Assembly (NCBI RefSeq): GCF_002154505.1
Contig: NZ_MUBM01000084.1
Location: 1-34,258, forward strand
Length of the DNA stretch: 34,258 nt
DNA from: Streptomyces carpinensis
GTDB lineage: Bacteria; Actinomycetota; Actinomycetes; Streptomycetales; Streptomycetaceae
Direction of reading: 5' to 3'
In this document: positions 17,368 through 26,126 of the stretch, piece by piece
How the letters are laid out: each line of letters opens with the position of its first letter
Position numbering within the stretch: the stretch's first letter is position 1
Position numbers and translations under genes: made by a program
The notes under the pieces: model-generated
Told to the model about the DNA's origin: nothing
The model's database searches: none
Seen by the model: only the letters and a program-made list of their open reading frames with translations

Positions 17368-17433
17368 ACGACGACGGGGGCGCCCGACCGATGTGCGGCT
17401 ACCGCCGCCCGGTTCAGGCGCCCCCGTCGTCGT
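17368..17433. terminator. Bidirectional nested hairpin between convergent genes
   Basis: Perfect 17-base arms (17368-17384 and 17417-17433, ACGACGACGGGGGCGCC and its complement) enclose 32 bases that can themselves pair (ACCG with CGGT, GCGG with CCGC). It lies between the stop codons of the DUF4191 and RDD genes and can serve both strands. A short CCTGGA triplication follows at 17477-17494. Confidence 0.8.
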
Positions 17434-17511
17434 TGCCGGGACCCGGTCCTCGCTGGGACCCGGTGCCGGTCTTGGGCCTGGACCTGGACCTGGACCTCGG
17501 GAACGAGACCC

Positions 17512-17979
17512 CTAGATGCGCACCTCCACGGTGCCCGCCATCCGGTCGTGCAGCCCGCGGCCGTCACGGTCCCAGATCAGCGGCGGGAGCGCGAGGAACA
17601 ACAGGACCGTGCGCAGCAGGGCCCGCCACGGGTTCACGCGCCCGGTGTTCAGGGCGACCACCCGCAGGCCGAAGAGCCGCTTGCCCGGGGTGAGGCCGAC
17701 GGTGCCGAGCGTGAGGACCATCAGGACGAAGAGGATCAGCGGCGCCCAGACCTGGGCCGCCTTGTTGTAGCTGTCCGCGATCAGGCCGTATGCGATCAGG
17801 AGGCACAGGCCCCAGTCCACGGCGAGTGCTCCGATGCGCCTGCCCGGACGGGCGATCGAGTTCGGCCCCTCCTCCGGGAGCCCGAGCTGCTCGCCGCGGT
17901 ATCCGAAGTCGGCACCGGCGTCTTCCATGGCCGCCCGCGGTCCAGAGAGCCATGATCCGATTGCTTGCCTGTTGTCCAC
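17512..17979 (-). CDS. RDD-family membrane protein
   Basis: A 155-residue integral membrane protein. The RDD signature is the Arg-Asp pattern at the start of the domain ([20 protein letters not shown]) and the conserved [17 protein letters not shown] loop, with three hydrophobic segments ([52 protein letters not shown]) and a C-terminal [18 protein letters not shown] proteins are of uncertain role; some act in ion exchange. I chose the GTG at 17979: TACCGT lies 6 bases before it and would start the transcript at the GTG (leaderless). A start at 18030 would add 17 residues with no ribosome-binding site. It is divergent from glnA. Confidence 0.8.
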   Translation of the reverse strand: MDNRQAIGSWLSGPRAAMEDAGADFGYRGEQLGLPEEGPNSIARPGRRIGALAVDWGLCLLIAYGLIADSYNKAAQVWAPLILFVLMVLTLGTVGLTPGKRLFGLRVVALNTGRVNPWRALLRTVLLFLALPPLIWDRDGRGLHDRMAGTVEVRI

Positions 17980-18053
17980 CCGTCCACGGTACTGCGACGC
18001 TGGAAGAACGCGGTCGGCCGGGGTGTCCACGGACGTGACCCCACTCGGGCCGG

Positions 18054-18091
18054 TTAACTTCTGCGAAACAAATGGGTCACGCCCGAGAAAT
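18054..18091 (+). promoter_or_regulatory. GlnR box upstream of glnA
   Basis: Four 5-base sites are each separated by 6 bases: TTAAC (18054), GAAAC (18065), GTCAC (18076) and GAAAT (18087). This is the gTnAC-n6-GaAAC pattern, repeated twice, that the nitrogen regulator GlnR binds in Streptomyces. A -10-like TAAGGT follows at 18102-18107, which places the box over and upstream of the -35 region. The same region may overlap PhoP control, known for glnA in S. coelicolor. Confidence 0.8.
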
Positions 18092-18187
18092 CACCCGTCC
18101 CTAAGGTCGGGGTCAGCGTGTGCCACCGCACTGGCCGCACGAACGATCTACCACCCCGGCGGGACGGTCGGGAGTAGGAGGAGCTGG

Positions 18188-19597
18188 ATGTTCCAGAACG
18201 CCGACGAGGCCAAGAAGTTCATCGCGGACGAGGACGTCAAGTTCATCGACGTCCGCTTCTGCGACCTGCCGGGTGTCATGCAGCACTTCACGTTGCCCGC
18301 CGAGGCGTTCGACCCCGACGAGGAGCAGGCGTTCGACGGGTCCTCGATCCGCGGCTTCCAGGCCATTCACGAGTCCGACATGGCCCTGCGCGCCGACCTG
18401 TCCACCGCGCGCGTGGACCCGTTCCGCCGGGACAAGACCCTCAACATCAACTTCTTCATCCACGACCCGATCACGGGCGAGCAGTACTCCCGCGACCCGC
18501 GCAACGTGGCGAAGAAGGCCGAGGCGTACCTGGCGTCCACCGGTATCGCCGACACCGCGTTCTTCGGTCCCGAGGCCGAGTTCTACGTCTTCGACAACGT
18601 CCGTTTCCGGACCGCGGAGAACGAGTCCTTCTACCACATCGACTCCGAGGCCGGCGCCTGGAACACCGGCGCGCTGGAGGACAACCGCGGTTACAAGGTC
18701 CGCTACAAGGGCGGCTACTTCCCGGTCCCGCCGGTCGACCACTTCGCCGACCTGCGCGCCGAGATCTCCCTGGAGCTGGCCAAGGCCGGTCTGAAGGTGG
18801 AGCGCCAGCACCACGAGGTGGGCACCGCCGGCCAGGCCGAGATCAACTACAAGTTCAACACACTGCTCGCCGCCGCGGACGACCTGCAGCTGTTCAAGTA
18901 CATCGTGAAGAACGTCGCCTGGCGCAACGGCAAGACGGCGACCTTCATGCCGAAGCCGATCTTCGGCGACAACGGCTCGGGCATGCACGTGCACCAGTCG
19001 CTGTGGAGCAACGGCGACCCGCTGTTCTACGACGAGGCCGGTTACGCGGGCCTGTCGGACACCGCCCGCTACTACATCGGCGGCATCCTCAAGCACGCCC
19101 CGTCGCTGCTGGCCTTCACCAACCCGACGGTGAACTCCTACCACCGTCTGGTCCCGGGCTTCGAGGCCCCTGTGAACCTGGTGTACTCGCAGCGCAACCG
19201 CTCCGCCGCGATGCGCATCCCGATCACCGGTTCGAACCCGAAGGCCAAGCGCGTGGAGTTCCGCGCCCCGGACGCCTCCGGCAACCCGTACCTGGCCTTC
19301 TCGGCGCTGCTGCTGGCGGGCCTGGACGGCATCAAGAACAAGATCGAGCCGGCCGAGCCGATCGACAAGGACCTCTACGAGCTGGCTCCGGAGGAGCACG
19401 CCAACGTCGCGCAGGTCCCGACCTCCCTCGGCGCCGTCCTCGACCGCCTGGAGGCCGACCACGAGTTCCTCCTCCAGGGCGACGTGTTCACGCCGGACCT
19501 GATCGAGACGTGGATCGACTTCAAGCGCGCCAACGAGATCGCCCCGCTGCAGCTGCGTCCGCACCCGCACGAGTTCGAGCTCTACTTCGACGTGTGA
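18188..19597 (+). CDS. glnA: Glutamine synthetase type I
   Basis: A 469-residue GSI-beta enzyme that makes glutamine from glutamate, ammonia and ATP in a cytoplasmic dodecamer. Landmarks: [54 protein letters not shown] (ATP-binding region), NRSAAMRIP and the adenylylation loop [20 protein letters not shown] with Tyr397, the target of GlnE. The start is [19 protein letters not shown] at 18188, with GGAGGAG 5 bases upstream. A GlnR box precedes it and a very strong hairpin follows, so it is a single-gene unit. The second glutamine synthetase, glnII, lies 12 kb downstream with a matching GlnR box. Confidence 0.98.
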   Translation: MFQNADEAKKFIADEDVKFIDVRFCDLPGVMQHFTLPAEAFDPDEEQAFDGSSIRGFQAIHESDMALRADLSTARVDPFRRDKTLNINFFIHDPITGEQYSRDPRNVAKKAEAYLASTGIADTAFFGPEAEFYVFDNVRFRTAENESFYHIDSEAGAWNTGALEDNRGYKVRYKGGYFPVPPVDHFADLRAEISLELAKAGLKVERQHHEVGTAGQAEINYKFNTLLAAADDLQLFKYIVKNVAWRNGKTATFMPKPIFGDNGSGMHVHQSLWSNGDPLFYDEAGYAGLSDTARYYIGGILKHAPSLLAFTNPTVNSYHRLVPGFEAPVNLVYSQRNRSAAMRIPITGSNPKAKRVEFRAPDASGNPYLAFSALLLAGLDGIKNKIEPAEPIDKDLYELAPEEHANVAQVPTSLGAVLDRLEADHEFLLQGDVFTPDLIETWIDFKRANEIAPLQLRPHPHEFELYFDV

Positions 19598-19646
19598 TAT
19601 CGCCCCCAGGTCAGAGCGCGTAACCGTTCCCCTGGGCCGTCTGTGG

Positions 19647-19688
19647 GCCGAAGGCCGGCTCTCCCGCGCGGGAGAGCCGGCCTTCGGC
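19647..19688 (+). terminator. Strong terminator after glnA
   Basis: This is a perfect 42-base palindrome, centred between 19667 and 19668 with arms of 21 bases (beginning GCCGAAGGCCGGCTCTCCC), followed by TTTCG. It begins 50 bases after the glnA stop and marks the border with the decayed patch downstream. Confidence 0.9.
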
Positions 19689-19759
19689 TTTCGCCCGGTC
19701 TTCAAAGGCCGACTCAGGCTGCGCGTCCTGTCCGGAATGGGGGGAAACGCGGCAGCCTC

Positions 19760-20967
19760 CTACTGCTGGGTCCAGGGATCGAAGTAGGCGACGGTCGCGG
19801 TGTCGATCTCGACGCCGGTGTCGAAGCTTCCGGCCGTCGAGCTCTGCCGGCGTAGACGAGCGGGGCCGGGCCGGCCGAGGTGGGCCGCGAGCGAGGCTCC
19901 GGTGCAGGTCTCCCCGTCGCCCAGGGTGACCGTGCCGGTCGTCGTCCGGTTGTGCGTGTCGGCAGCGACCGTCGTCACCCATGTGACGGGTGCGCGACCG
20001 TGGTGGCGGGGCCGCTGTTGCCGGCGGAGGCGGAGACGAAGATGCCGGCCTCGGCCGCGGCGAGGAAGGACACCTCGGACGGGTCGAGCAGGTCGGTGGT
20101 CGTGCCCGACACGGAGAAGTTGATGACGTCGACGCCGTCGGCGACCGCCTGGTCGATGGCGGCCACGACGTCGGAGTCGGCCCCCGACGCGGTGGAGCCG
20201 TCCTTGGCCGACCACAGCGCCTTGTAGGAGGCGATGCGGGCGCGCGGCGCCATGCCCGTGATCGCGCCGAATATGGAGGTCGGCCCGGTGGCGGCGACCC
20301 CGTGGTCACCCCCGGAGGTCGAAGAGGTGTGGGTGCCGTGCCCGTTGTAGTCGCGAGCGGAGAGGAACTCCCACGGCATCTGGCTCTTGATGCCGGCGTC
20401 GCCGCCCCACGCCTCGTCGAAGTGGCGCGCGGCGACGATCTTGCCGTTGCAGTCGCCCTCGTCCCATGAGCCGTCGGTGGCGAGGTCGCAAGTCCCGTGG
20501 AAGTCGGTGAACGGCGCGTACGCCTTCCCGCTGACGTCAGGATTGGCGAAGCTCTGGCTGTCCGGCCAGACGCCGGAGTCGATCACGCCGATGACGAGGT
20601 CCTCGCCGGCGTCCTCGGGGCCGGCGAGCTGGTCCCAGAGGCCGCCCGGCTTGTCGAGCCCGAGGAAGGCGGACGTCGACGATGTCTGCGTCGTCACCTT
20701 CCGGTCCTCGGTCACGGCGACGGCGTCCGGCATCGCGCGCAGCTGCGCTGCCTGACGGGCCGCCAGGTCGGCCGAGAAGCCGTCGAAGGAGTAGACATAG
20801 CTGTAGACCTTCTTCGCCCCCACGGCCCGTACGGCGCGCTGCTGCTGGTCGTGGAGGTGGTCGACATACCGCTTGACGTGGGCCGACTTGGGGTTGATCT
20901 TCTTGCCGCGGGCCGGCTTGGTCGCCGCCAGCCCGGGCTCGTCGCCGCCGTAGGTGACGACGGGAGC
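19760..20967 (-). pseudogene. Subtilisin-like (S8) protease remnant, frameshifted and truncated
   Basis: The reading from about 20967 downward matches the N-terminal part of secreted Streptomyces S8 proteases without its signal peptide: an I9-like propeptide (KKVYSYVYSFDGFSADLAAR), the catalytic Asp region (DLVIGVIDSGVWPDSQSF) and the His region (DYNGHGTHTSSTSGG), then AAEAGIFVSASAGNSGP. At about 19978-19990 the frame is lost: HPSHG-stop in one frame, WVTTVAADTHNRTTTGTV in the next, consistent with a one-base deletion. A second shift near 19880-19890 is suggested because the expected GPAPLVYAG appears in a third frame. The PA-domain and catalytic-Ser (GTSMA) parts are absent. The start and the N-terminal secretion signal are replaced by the LuxR remnant. 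It is not expected to be active. Borders are approximate. Confidence 0.8.
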
Positions 20968-22098
20968 GAGGGCCAGCTCGCCGCCCGGATCCTGCACGCC
21001 GAGCCCTCTGCCGAGGTCGCCGATCGCCTCTACGAGAGGACCGGCGGCATCCCGTTCGTGGTCGAGGAGGTCCTGCGCACGTTCATGGAGGGCTCGGCGA
21101 CACGCGCGATCCCGGCCCGCCCCGAGGCTCTGGACGACCTCGCGGTTCCGGCGGTGCTCCGCGAGGTGGTCGTGCAGCGCCTCCTCACTCTCGACGACGA
21201 CGCCCGGGAGGTCCTGAACGCGGCCGCGGTCCTGGGCCTGGTCACCGACGACCGTCTGCTGGCGAAGGTGACCGAGCGTGACGCGGGCGAGATCGCGCGA
21301 TCGCTCGCAGGCGCGCAGGCCGTCGGCCTGCTTCACGAGGAACGCGGGCACAGCTGCTTCCGCCACGCCCTGGCCCAGCAGGTGGTGTATGAGTCCGTGC
21401 CTGCGGCCGAGCGGCGGTGGCTGCATCTGCGGACCGCCCGTGCTCTGGAGTCGGGGGTGGGCACGCCCAGGGCGGCCAAGCTCGCCCATCACTACCGGCT
21501 CGCGGGCCGCCACCAGGAGTTCGTCGTCCACGCGGAAGCGGCCGCCGAGGCCGCACTCGCGCACGGCAACGACGCGACGGCCGCCCGCTTCCTGCTCGAG
21601 GCACTCGGCGCGGAAGGCGTCCCGCAGACGGACCGGGTCCGGCTCGCCCTCAAGCTGGGCAGGGCCGCGGTCGACGGGCTCGCCCACGCCGAGGCGCTGC
21701 CGATCGTCGACGGGCTGCTGGTGACCGAACAGCTGCCGGCCGCCGTACGCGGCGAGCTGCGCTTCGCTCACGGTCTCGACCTGGAGGCTGCCCTTCGCCT
21801 GTACGGCGCGATGGCCGCCTCGCGCGACATCGCGCGCATCTGCCGCAGCATGCGGCAGTTCGGCGTACCGATCCCGTACCCCTGGCGGGGTGGACGGCGG
21901 TCTCTCGGTCAGACGCTGTCGCCGAAGGAGCACCGGGTGGCTGCTCTGGCGGCCGCGGGCAAGACCAACCAGGAGATCGCCACCGAGCTGTTCCTGTCTC
22001 GCCGCACGGTTGAGAGCCACGTCTCCAGTGCCCTGCGCAAGCTCGGCTGCGGGTCGCGCAAGGACCTGGCGGCGATGCTTCTCGGCGTCGACGAATGA
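20968..22098 (+). pseudogene. LAL-type LuxR regulator remnant (N-terminal and internal deletions)
   Basis: An open frame of about 376 residues matches the middle and end of large ATP-binding LuxR regulators (LAL family, usually about 900-1000 residues). ERTGGIPFVVEEVLRTFMEG and VLNAAAVLGLVTDDRLL belong to the NTPase/helical region; the end is a LuxR helix-turn-helix (TLSPKEHRVAALAAAGKTNQ, EIATELFLSRRTVESHV, SSALRKLGCGSRKDLAAML). The Walker A and B region is missing: recognisable sequence begins near 20968, where the protease remnant ends head-to-head. A second gap seems to lie between RGELRFAHGLDL and EAALRLYGAMAASRDIAR, where several hundred residues of the family are lost. No start codon with a ribosome-binding site belongs to it. 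A hairpin terminator is still present downstream. Confidence 0.75.
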
Positions 22099-22131
22099 CG
22101 CCGACCGGTTCCTGTCAGCCCGACAGGAAGA

Positions 22132-22168
22132 CCGGCTCTGACATGCGGAGACCGCAGGTCAGAGCCGG
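22132..22168 (+). terminator. Terminator after the LuxR remnant
   Basis: CCGGCTCTGAC (22132-22142) pairs with GTCAGAGCCGG (22158-22168); inside, TGCGG (22144-22148) pairs with CCGCA (22152-22156) around AGA. That gives 16 pairs with a single A-G mismatch. A smaller hairpin (CCTGTC-AGCCC-GACAGG, 22111-22127) precedes it. Confidence 0.75.
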
Positions 22169-22647
22169 CCCTGTCATGCCGCACCGCCGCCCGACCGGGG
22201 CATCGGCCCCTGCGCCCGCTGTAACGGCGCCGATCGTCCGCTACGCCGTTCCTGCGGGAACAGCCGCCGGCGATGGACTACACGCGGACGAGGGGGCGGC
22301 TCCGCCTCGCCGGCTTGAAAGCCCGACGCCACCCCACCACGGGCGAAGCGGGGCCGTCCGTGGGCCGTCCCAGGGAGGCCCGGAACGACCGACGATGACA
22401 GACAACGACAACGCCCCTGCTGGTCAGGAGAGTGGCACCCGTAATCCGCCGAGGTGGTCGAGCCAGGACATCACTTCCTTCTTCGACATGTGCGAAGCCG
22501 CTGCCGCCAGGCACGACCGTGCGCGGCCGTGCCCGCCGGTGGCACCGGTGCCGTGCGTTCCGTTCCGCCGTGCAACCTTCCGGCGCTTCAGGTGTCTCCT
22601 ACACGGAAGATGATCCTTTGCCGATGTCCAGGAGCGAGGTAACGGGG
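22169..22647. other. Stretch without a convincing gene
   Basis: About 480 bases follow the LuxR remnant. The best reading is a 72-codon frame at 22395-22613 on the + strand (MTDNDNAPAGQESGTRNPPR, then WSSQDITSFFDMCEAAAARH). Its third-position GC is well below that of its neighbours and its C-terminal half looks random, so it may be a decayed gene or chance. I see no repeats or mobile-element ends here. The last bases carry the ribosome-binding site of the next gene. Confidence 0.4.
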
Positions 22648-22905
22648 ATGACCGAACACGACGACCTCCAGCGCGAGTTCGATTACCAGTGGGCGAATTC
22701 CACCGAGCTCAAGGAGCCCTCCGCCCGGGCCCGGATGCTCGCCGCCCGGTGGAAGGACAACCCGCCGGCGCCGGTCCCGTTCCGCGCCGACCCGGACCCG
22801 ACCGGCCCCCGCCGCTCCTCGTGGATATCGACCGCCGTGGTCCTCGGCTGTGTCGCCGCCCTGATCCTCCTGATCGGCTACGCCCAGACCCGCGCCATGT
22901 ACTGA
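22648..22905 (+). CDS. Small single-span membrane protein (85 aa)
   Basis: An 85-residue protein with an acidic/polar N-terminus (MTEHDDLQREFDYQWANSTE), a Pro-rich middle (NPPAPVPFRADPDPTGP) and one C-terminal membrane segment (SWISTAVVLGCVAALILLIG, about residues 58-78), so it is probably tail-anchored with the N-terminus inside. No named domain. I chose the ATG at 22648, which has GAGGTAACGGGG upstream, over an in-frame ATG at 22624 with no ribosome-binding site. Codon use is typical of the organism, unlike the stretch just upstream, which suggests that the resident gene order resumes here. Function unknown. Confidence 0.75.
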   Translation: MTEHDDLQREFDYQWANSTELKEPSARARMLAARWKDNPPAPVPFRADPDPTGPRRSSWISTAVVLGCVAALILLIGYAQTRAMY

Positions 22906-23048
22906 GTGCCGCCCACCGAGCCCCGCCGGAAAACCGTGCGCCCTCCGGCCGGCCCCCGAACTACGATCCCCGGGCGAACGCCGGAGACCGCCGCGGAACA
23001 CGGCTGTGGAAGGTGGACGGCTCGGGAGACGACACAGGGGGCGTGGGC

Positions 23049-24470
23049 ATGCGAGAGGACATCGCGGGCGGCGAGGCCGCGGCGGTCCGGCTGGCGAAGG
23101 GTGCGGGGCTGGGGGACGCCCTCGCCGTGGCCGACCCCCGCGCCTGGCTGGCGCTGGACGCCGGCGTGCGGGAGGTCGACCGGTACCGGCCCGGTCACCG
23201 ACCGCGGTGGGAGCACATCACGTCCCTGTGCGCCGACCCGGCGTCGCTCGACGAACCCCGGCTCGCGATCGCCCTGTGCCACCGCGACGGCCGGATCCGT
23301 GAGCGGGCCCTGCGCCGGGCGGCGGCGTACCCCGCACTGCTGCCGCTGGTGGTGATCCGCGCCGCGGACTGGGCGGAACCGGTGCGGGAGCACGCCCGCG
23401 GGCTGCTGCGCGAGGTGCTCGGGGTGGACACCGCCGTGGCCCTGGCCCCGCTGATCCTGCTCGTCGGCCGGCGCGACCGCGCAGACGCCGCCGTCCGGCT
23501 GCTCGCCGAGGTCCTGCGCACGGCGCCCCGCGAGCGCCTCTCTCCCCTCTTCGGCCACCCCGACCGCTCCGTACGGCGTTTCGCGTACCGGGTGGCGGTC
23601 GAGGAAGGCCTCCTCTCCCCCGCGCGACTGGCAAGCGCCGCCGCCCGTGACGAGGACGCCGTCGTCCAAGGCCTGTGCGGGGAGGCCGCCCTGGGCGCCC
23701 TCGCGGAGGAGGGAGCGGACGAGGACGTCCTCGCACCGCTGCTCGGCGCCCGCTCCCCCCGGGTGCGCGCGATCGGCGTCACGGCGCTGCGGCGCGCCGG
23801 TCAACCGGGCCGCGCGGAGGGCTTCCTGGCCGACCGCTCGGCCCTGGTCCGGGCCTGCGCACGGTACGTCGTACGGCAGTACGGCACCGATCCGCTCCCC
23901 TGGTACCGGCGCCGCTGCGCCGAGGCGGACGACCCGGAGCTGCCGCCCGGCGCGGCGATCGGTCTGGCGGAGTGCGGTGAGCGCGCCGACGCCGGACTGC
24001 TGTGGGCGCTGCTCGCCCATCCCTCCCCCCGGGTACGCGCGCGGGCGGTGGCCGGCCTGCGCGCGCTGGACGTGACGGACGTACCGCGGCTGCTGCCCCT
24101 GCTGGACGATCCGGCGCCCGGCGTCGTGCGGGAGGCGACCGCGGCCCTGCTGCCCTCGGCGCGGTCCCTGGACGCCGGGCGGCTGACCGCGAACCTGGCG
24201 GCCGACCGGCCGCGGCACGTGCGGGTCGCCGCGTTCCGGCTGCTCGACGCCCGCGGCGGGCTCGTACGGCTGCGGACCGCGGTGGCGCTGCTGGAGGACC
24301 CGGACGACCGGCTGCGGTCGCGGGCCGAGCAGTCCTTGCAGGGCTGGCATGCCACGGCCGACGTGCCGCGCGGGGCGGCGGAGGTGGCCGAGCTGCTGCA
24401 CCGGAGCCGCCGTCTCCTCAGCGACCACGTGCTCCGGCGGCGCGCGTGGGAGGCCGGGCTCGGCGGCTGA
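23049..24470 (+). CDS. HEAT-repeat-like protein
   Basis: A 473-residue soluble, Ala/Leu/Arg-rich protein made of repeated helical pairs: IRERALRRAAAYPALLPLV, VREHARGLLREVLGVDTA, VRRFAYRVAVEEGLL, VRAIGVTALRRAGQPGRAE, VRARAVAGLRALDVTD, VREATAALLPSARSLDAG. This R/VRxxAxxxL periodicity of about 30-35 residues is typical of HEAT/PBS-lyase-like repeats, which serve protein-protein contacts. No catalytic motif, membrane segment or signal peptide is visible. The start at 23049 (MREDIAGGEAAAVRLAKGAG) is chosen from codon use; the ribosome-binding site (GGGGGCG) is poor. It is alone between the small membrane protein and htpX. Function not known. Confidence 0.75.
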   Translation: MREDIAGGEAAAVRLAKGAGLGDALAVADPRAWLALDAGVREVDRYRPGHRPRWEHITSLCADPASLDEPRLAIALCHRDGRIRERALRRAAAYPALLPLVVIRAADWAEPVREHARGLLREVLGVDTAVALAPLILLVGRRDRADAAVRLLAEVLRTAPRERLSPLFGHPDRSVRRFAYRVAVEEGLLSPARLASAAARDEDAVVQGLCGEAALGALAEEGADEDVLAPLLGARSPRVRAIGVTALRRAGQPGRAEGFLADRSALVRACARYVVRQYGTDPLPWYRRRCAEADDPELPPGAAIGLAECGERADAGLLWALLAHPSPRVRARAVAGLRALDVTDVPRLLPLLDDPAPGVVREATAALLPSARSLDAGRLTANLAADRPRHVRVAAFRLLDARGGLVRLRTAVALLEDPDDRLRSRAEQSLQGWHATADVPRGAAEVAELLHRSRRLLSDHVLRRRAWEAGLGG

Positions 24471-24581
24471 CCCCCGGTTGGCACGTTTTGCCTCCGCCAG
24501 GAGTATTCGGAACCCGTTCATGGCGGGCCGCAGGTGCACACTGGATGGCGGGACGAGTGCCTGACTGCGGGGTGATGCAAG

Positions 24582-25505
24582 ATGCAGAGCCGCTTCCGGA
24601 GCGACCGACGGCTGACCGTGCGCATGGGGGTCACGCTGTTCCTGCTCGGGTTGCTGTACGTGGCGTTCGTGGCCGCACTGATCGTGCTGCTGAAGTCCTG
24701 GGTACTGGTCGTGGTGATCGCGGCGGCCGTGCTCGCCGCCCAGTACTGGTTCTCCGACCGGATCGCGCTGTTCGCGATGCACGGGCGGGTGGTGGAGCGG
24801 GAGGAGTATCCCGAGCTGCACGCGGTCGTCGACCGGCTGTGCGCCATCGCCGACATGCCCAAACCGGTGGTCGCCGTGTCCAGCATGGACATGCCGAACG
24901 CGTTCGCCACGGGGCGCAACCCGGACAACGCCGTGGTGTGCGTGACGACCGGACTGCTGCGCCGCCTGGAGCCCGCCGAGCTGGAAGGCGTGCTGGCCCA
25001 CGAGCTCTCGCACGTGGCGCACAAGGACGTCGCCGTGATCACGGTCGCGTCCTTCCTCGGCGTGATCGCCGGACTGGTCGTGCGGTTCGCGTTCTACTCG
25101 GAGCTCTTCGGCGGGCGGGGCCGCAAGGACCAGAACACCCTGGCCGTGTTCGCCATGGTCATGGGCGTGTCCGCGGCCGTGTACGCGATCAGCTTCCTGC
25201 TGATCAGGGCACTGTCGAGGTACCGGGAGCTGGCCGCGGACCGGGCGGCGGCCCTGCTGACCGGGCGGCCCTCCGCGCTGGCCTCCGCGCTCACGAAGGT
25301 CACGGGCGACATCGGCCGGATCCCGTCAGAGGACCTGCGCACCGCCCAGGCCTTCAACGCCTTCTACTTCACCCCGGCGCTGGGCTCCGAGCCGGGCATC
25401 TCCCGGTTCTTCTCCACCCACCCGAGCCTGGAGCAGCGGCTGGAACAGCTGGGACGGATCTCCGCCGAGCTGGGCGAGGCCGCGACGCCGGGGAAGGCGG
25501 GCTGA
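24582..25505 (+). CDS. htpX: M48 membrane zinc protease HtpX
   Basis: A 307-residue membrane metalloprotease for quality control of membrane proteins under envelope stress. Two N-terminal membrane segments (LFLLGLLYVAFVAALIVLL and WVLVVVIAAAVLAAQYWF) are followed by a cytoplasmic M48 domain with the zinc site H140-E-L-S-H144 in VLAHELSHVAHKD and the third ligand Glu216 in RYRELAADRAA. Two more hydrophobic segments (VIAGLVVRFAFYSELF, FAMVMGVSAAVYAISFLLI) lie between them. Length is typical. The ATG at 24582 is preceded by GGGGTGAT. It is followed after two bases by pspAB, so the two are almost certainly one operon and translationally coupled. Confidence 0.93.
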   Translation: MQSRFRSDRRLTVRMGVTLFLLGLLYVAFVAALIVLLKSWVLVVVIAAAVLAAQYWFSDRIALFAMHGRVVEREEYPELHAVVDRLCAIADMPKPVVAVSSMDMPNAFATGRNPDNAVVCVTTGLLRRLEPAELEGVLAHELSHVAHKDVAVITVASFLGVIAGLVVRFAFYSELFGGRGRKDQNTLAVFAMVMGVSAAVYAISFLLIRALSRYRELAADRAAALLTGRPSALASALTKVTGDIGRIPSEDLRTAQAFNAFYFTPALGSEPGISRFFSTHPSLEQRLEQLGRISAELGEAATPGKAG

Positions 25506-25507
25506 GG

Positions 25508-26107
25508 ATGGGGCTCCTGGACATCCTGCTCGGCCGTACGAAGCCGGCTCCGCCCGACCTGGACCAGCTGTTCGGCCTGCCGTCGGCGGCGGTGACGCTC
25601 GAGGCCGCGGCGGGCCTCAGGCCGACCGGACAGGGCGCGGTGTGCTTCGCCACGGTCGAGGGCGCGGCCTTCGAGCAGACGCACCGCGAGGTCCAGGCGC
25701 TGCTCGACGCGGACGCCGACCGCTCGGGCCCGCCGGTGGAGCTGGCCAAGGACGACTACGGCTACTCCTGGCTGGTCTCCCGCCGCGCCCCCGACCAGCT
25801 GCCCGAGCTCGTCAACGATCTGCACGCGGTGAACAGCGCGATGGAGGTCAACGGCTTCGGCCCCCAGCTGTTGTGCTCCCTGGTCGGTTTCACCGACGAC
25901 ACGGCGGCCGGCGGCACCGGCCGCCGTCTCGCGCTGGTCTACCTCTACAAGCGGGGCACCTTCTACCCGTTCGCCCCGCTGCCCGGCCGCCCGCAGCACC
26001 GCGACAACGCCCTGGAGCTGCAGCTGAAGGCCACCCTCGCGAACGACCTGCGCATCGAGGGGGACCTGAGCCGCTGGTTTCCGCTTTGGGGCGCCCCGGG
26101 TCTGTGA
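25508..26107 (+). CDS. pspAB: PspA-associated protein PspAB
   Basis: A 199-residue soluble protein of the PspAB family, known from actinobacteria as a companion of the phage-shock system and of HtpX. It begins MGLLDILLGRTKPAPPDLDQ, with the usual LLGRTK and LFGLPSAAVTLEAAAGLRPT blocks, and ends with LKATLANDLRIEGDLSRWFP. There is no membrane segment. The biochemical role is not established; a link to membrane stress is inferred from gene context. The ATG follows the htpX stop by two bases (TGAGGATG), with the ribosome-binding site inside the htpX end. A small alpha/beta hydrolase gene follows after 19 bases and may be co-transcribed. Confidence 0.88.
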   Translation: MGLLDILLGRTKPAPPDLDQLFGLPSAAVTLEAAAGLRPTGQGAVCFATVEGAAFEQTHREVQALLDADADRSGPPVELAKDDYGYSWLVSRRAPDQLPELVNDLHAVNSAMEVNGFGPQLLCSLVGFTDDTAAGGTGRRLALVYLYKRGTFYPFAPLPGRPQHRDNALELQLKATLANDLRIEGDLSRWFPLWGAPGL

Positions 26108-26126
26108 CCCGTGAGTGAATGGGGGA

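Noticed and set aside
19740..22170. Possible insertion sequence or genomic island around the protease/LuxR remnants
   Set aside because: No transposase or integrase, no terminal inverted repeats and no attachment-site-like tRNA end were seen. Decay by deletion explains the patch.
22395..22613. 72-codon open frame starting MTDNDNAPAGQESG
   Set aside because: Third-position GC is low for this genome, the C-terminal half looks random and there is no homology that I recognise. Kept only as a note in the stretch description.
24480..24581. Possible extracytoplasmic-sigma promoter before htpX (GGAACC at 24510-24515)
   Set aside because: No convincing -10 element at the right distance, so a sigma-E assignment cannot be supported.
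22878..25022. 714-codon open frame on the minus strand opposite the HEAT-repeat gene and htpX
   Set aside because: Antisense to genes with clear family motifs (HELSH of HtpX). It shows no motif of its own.
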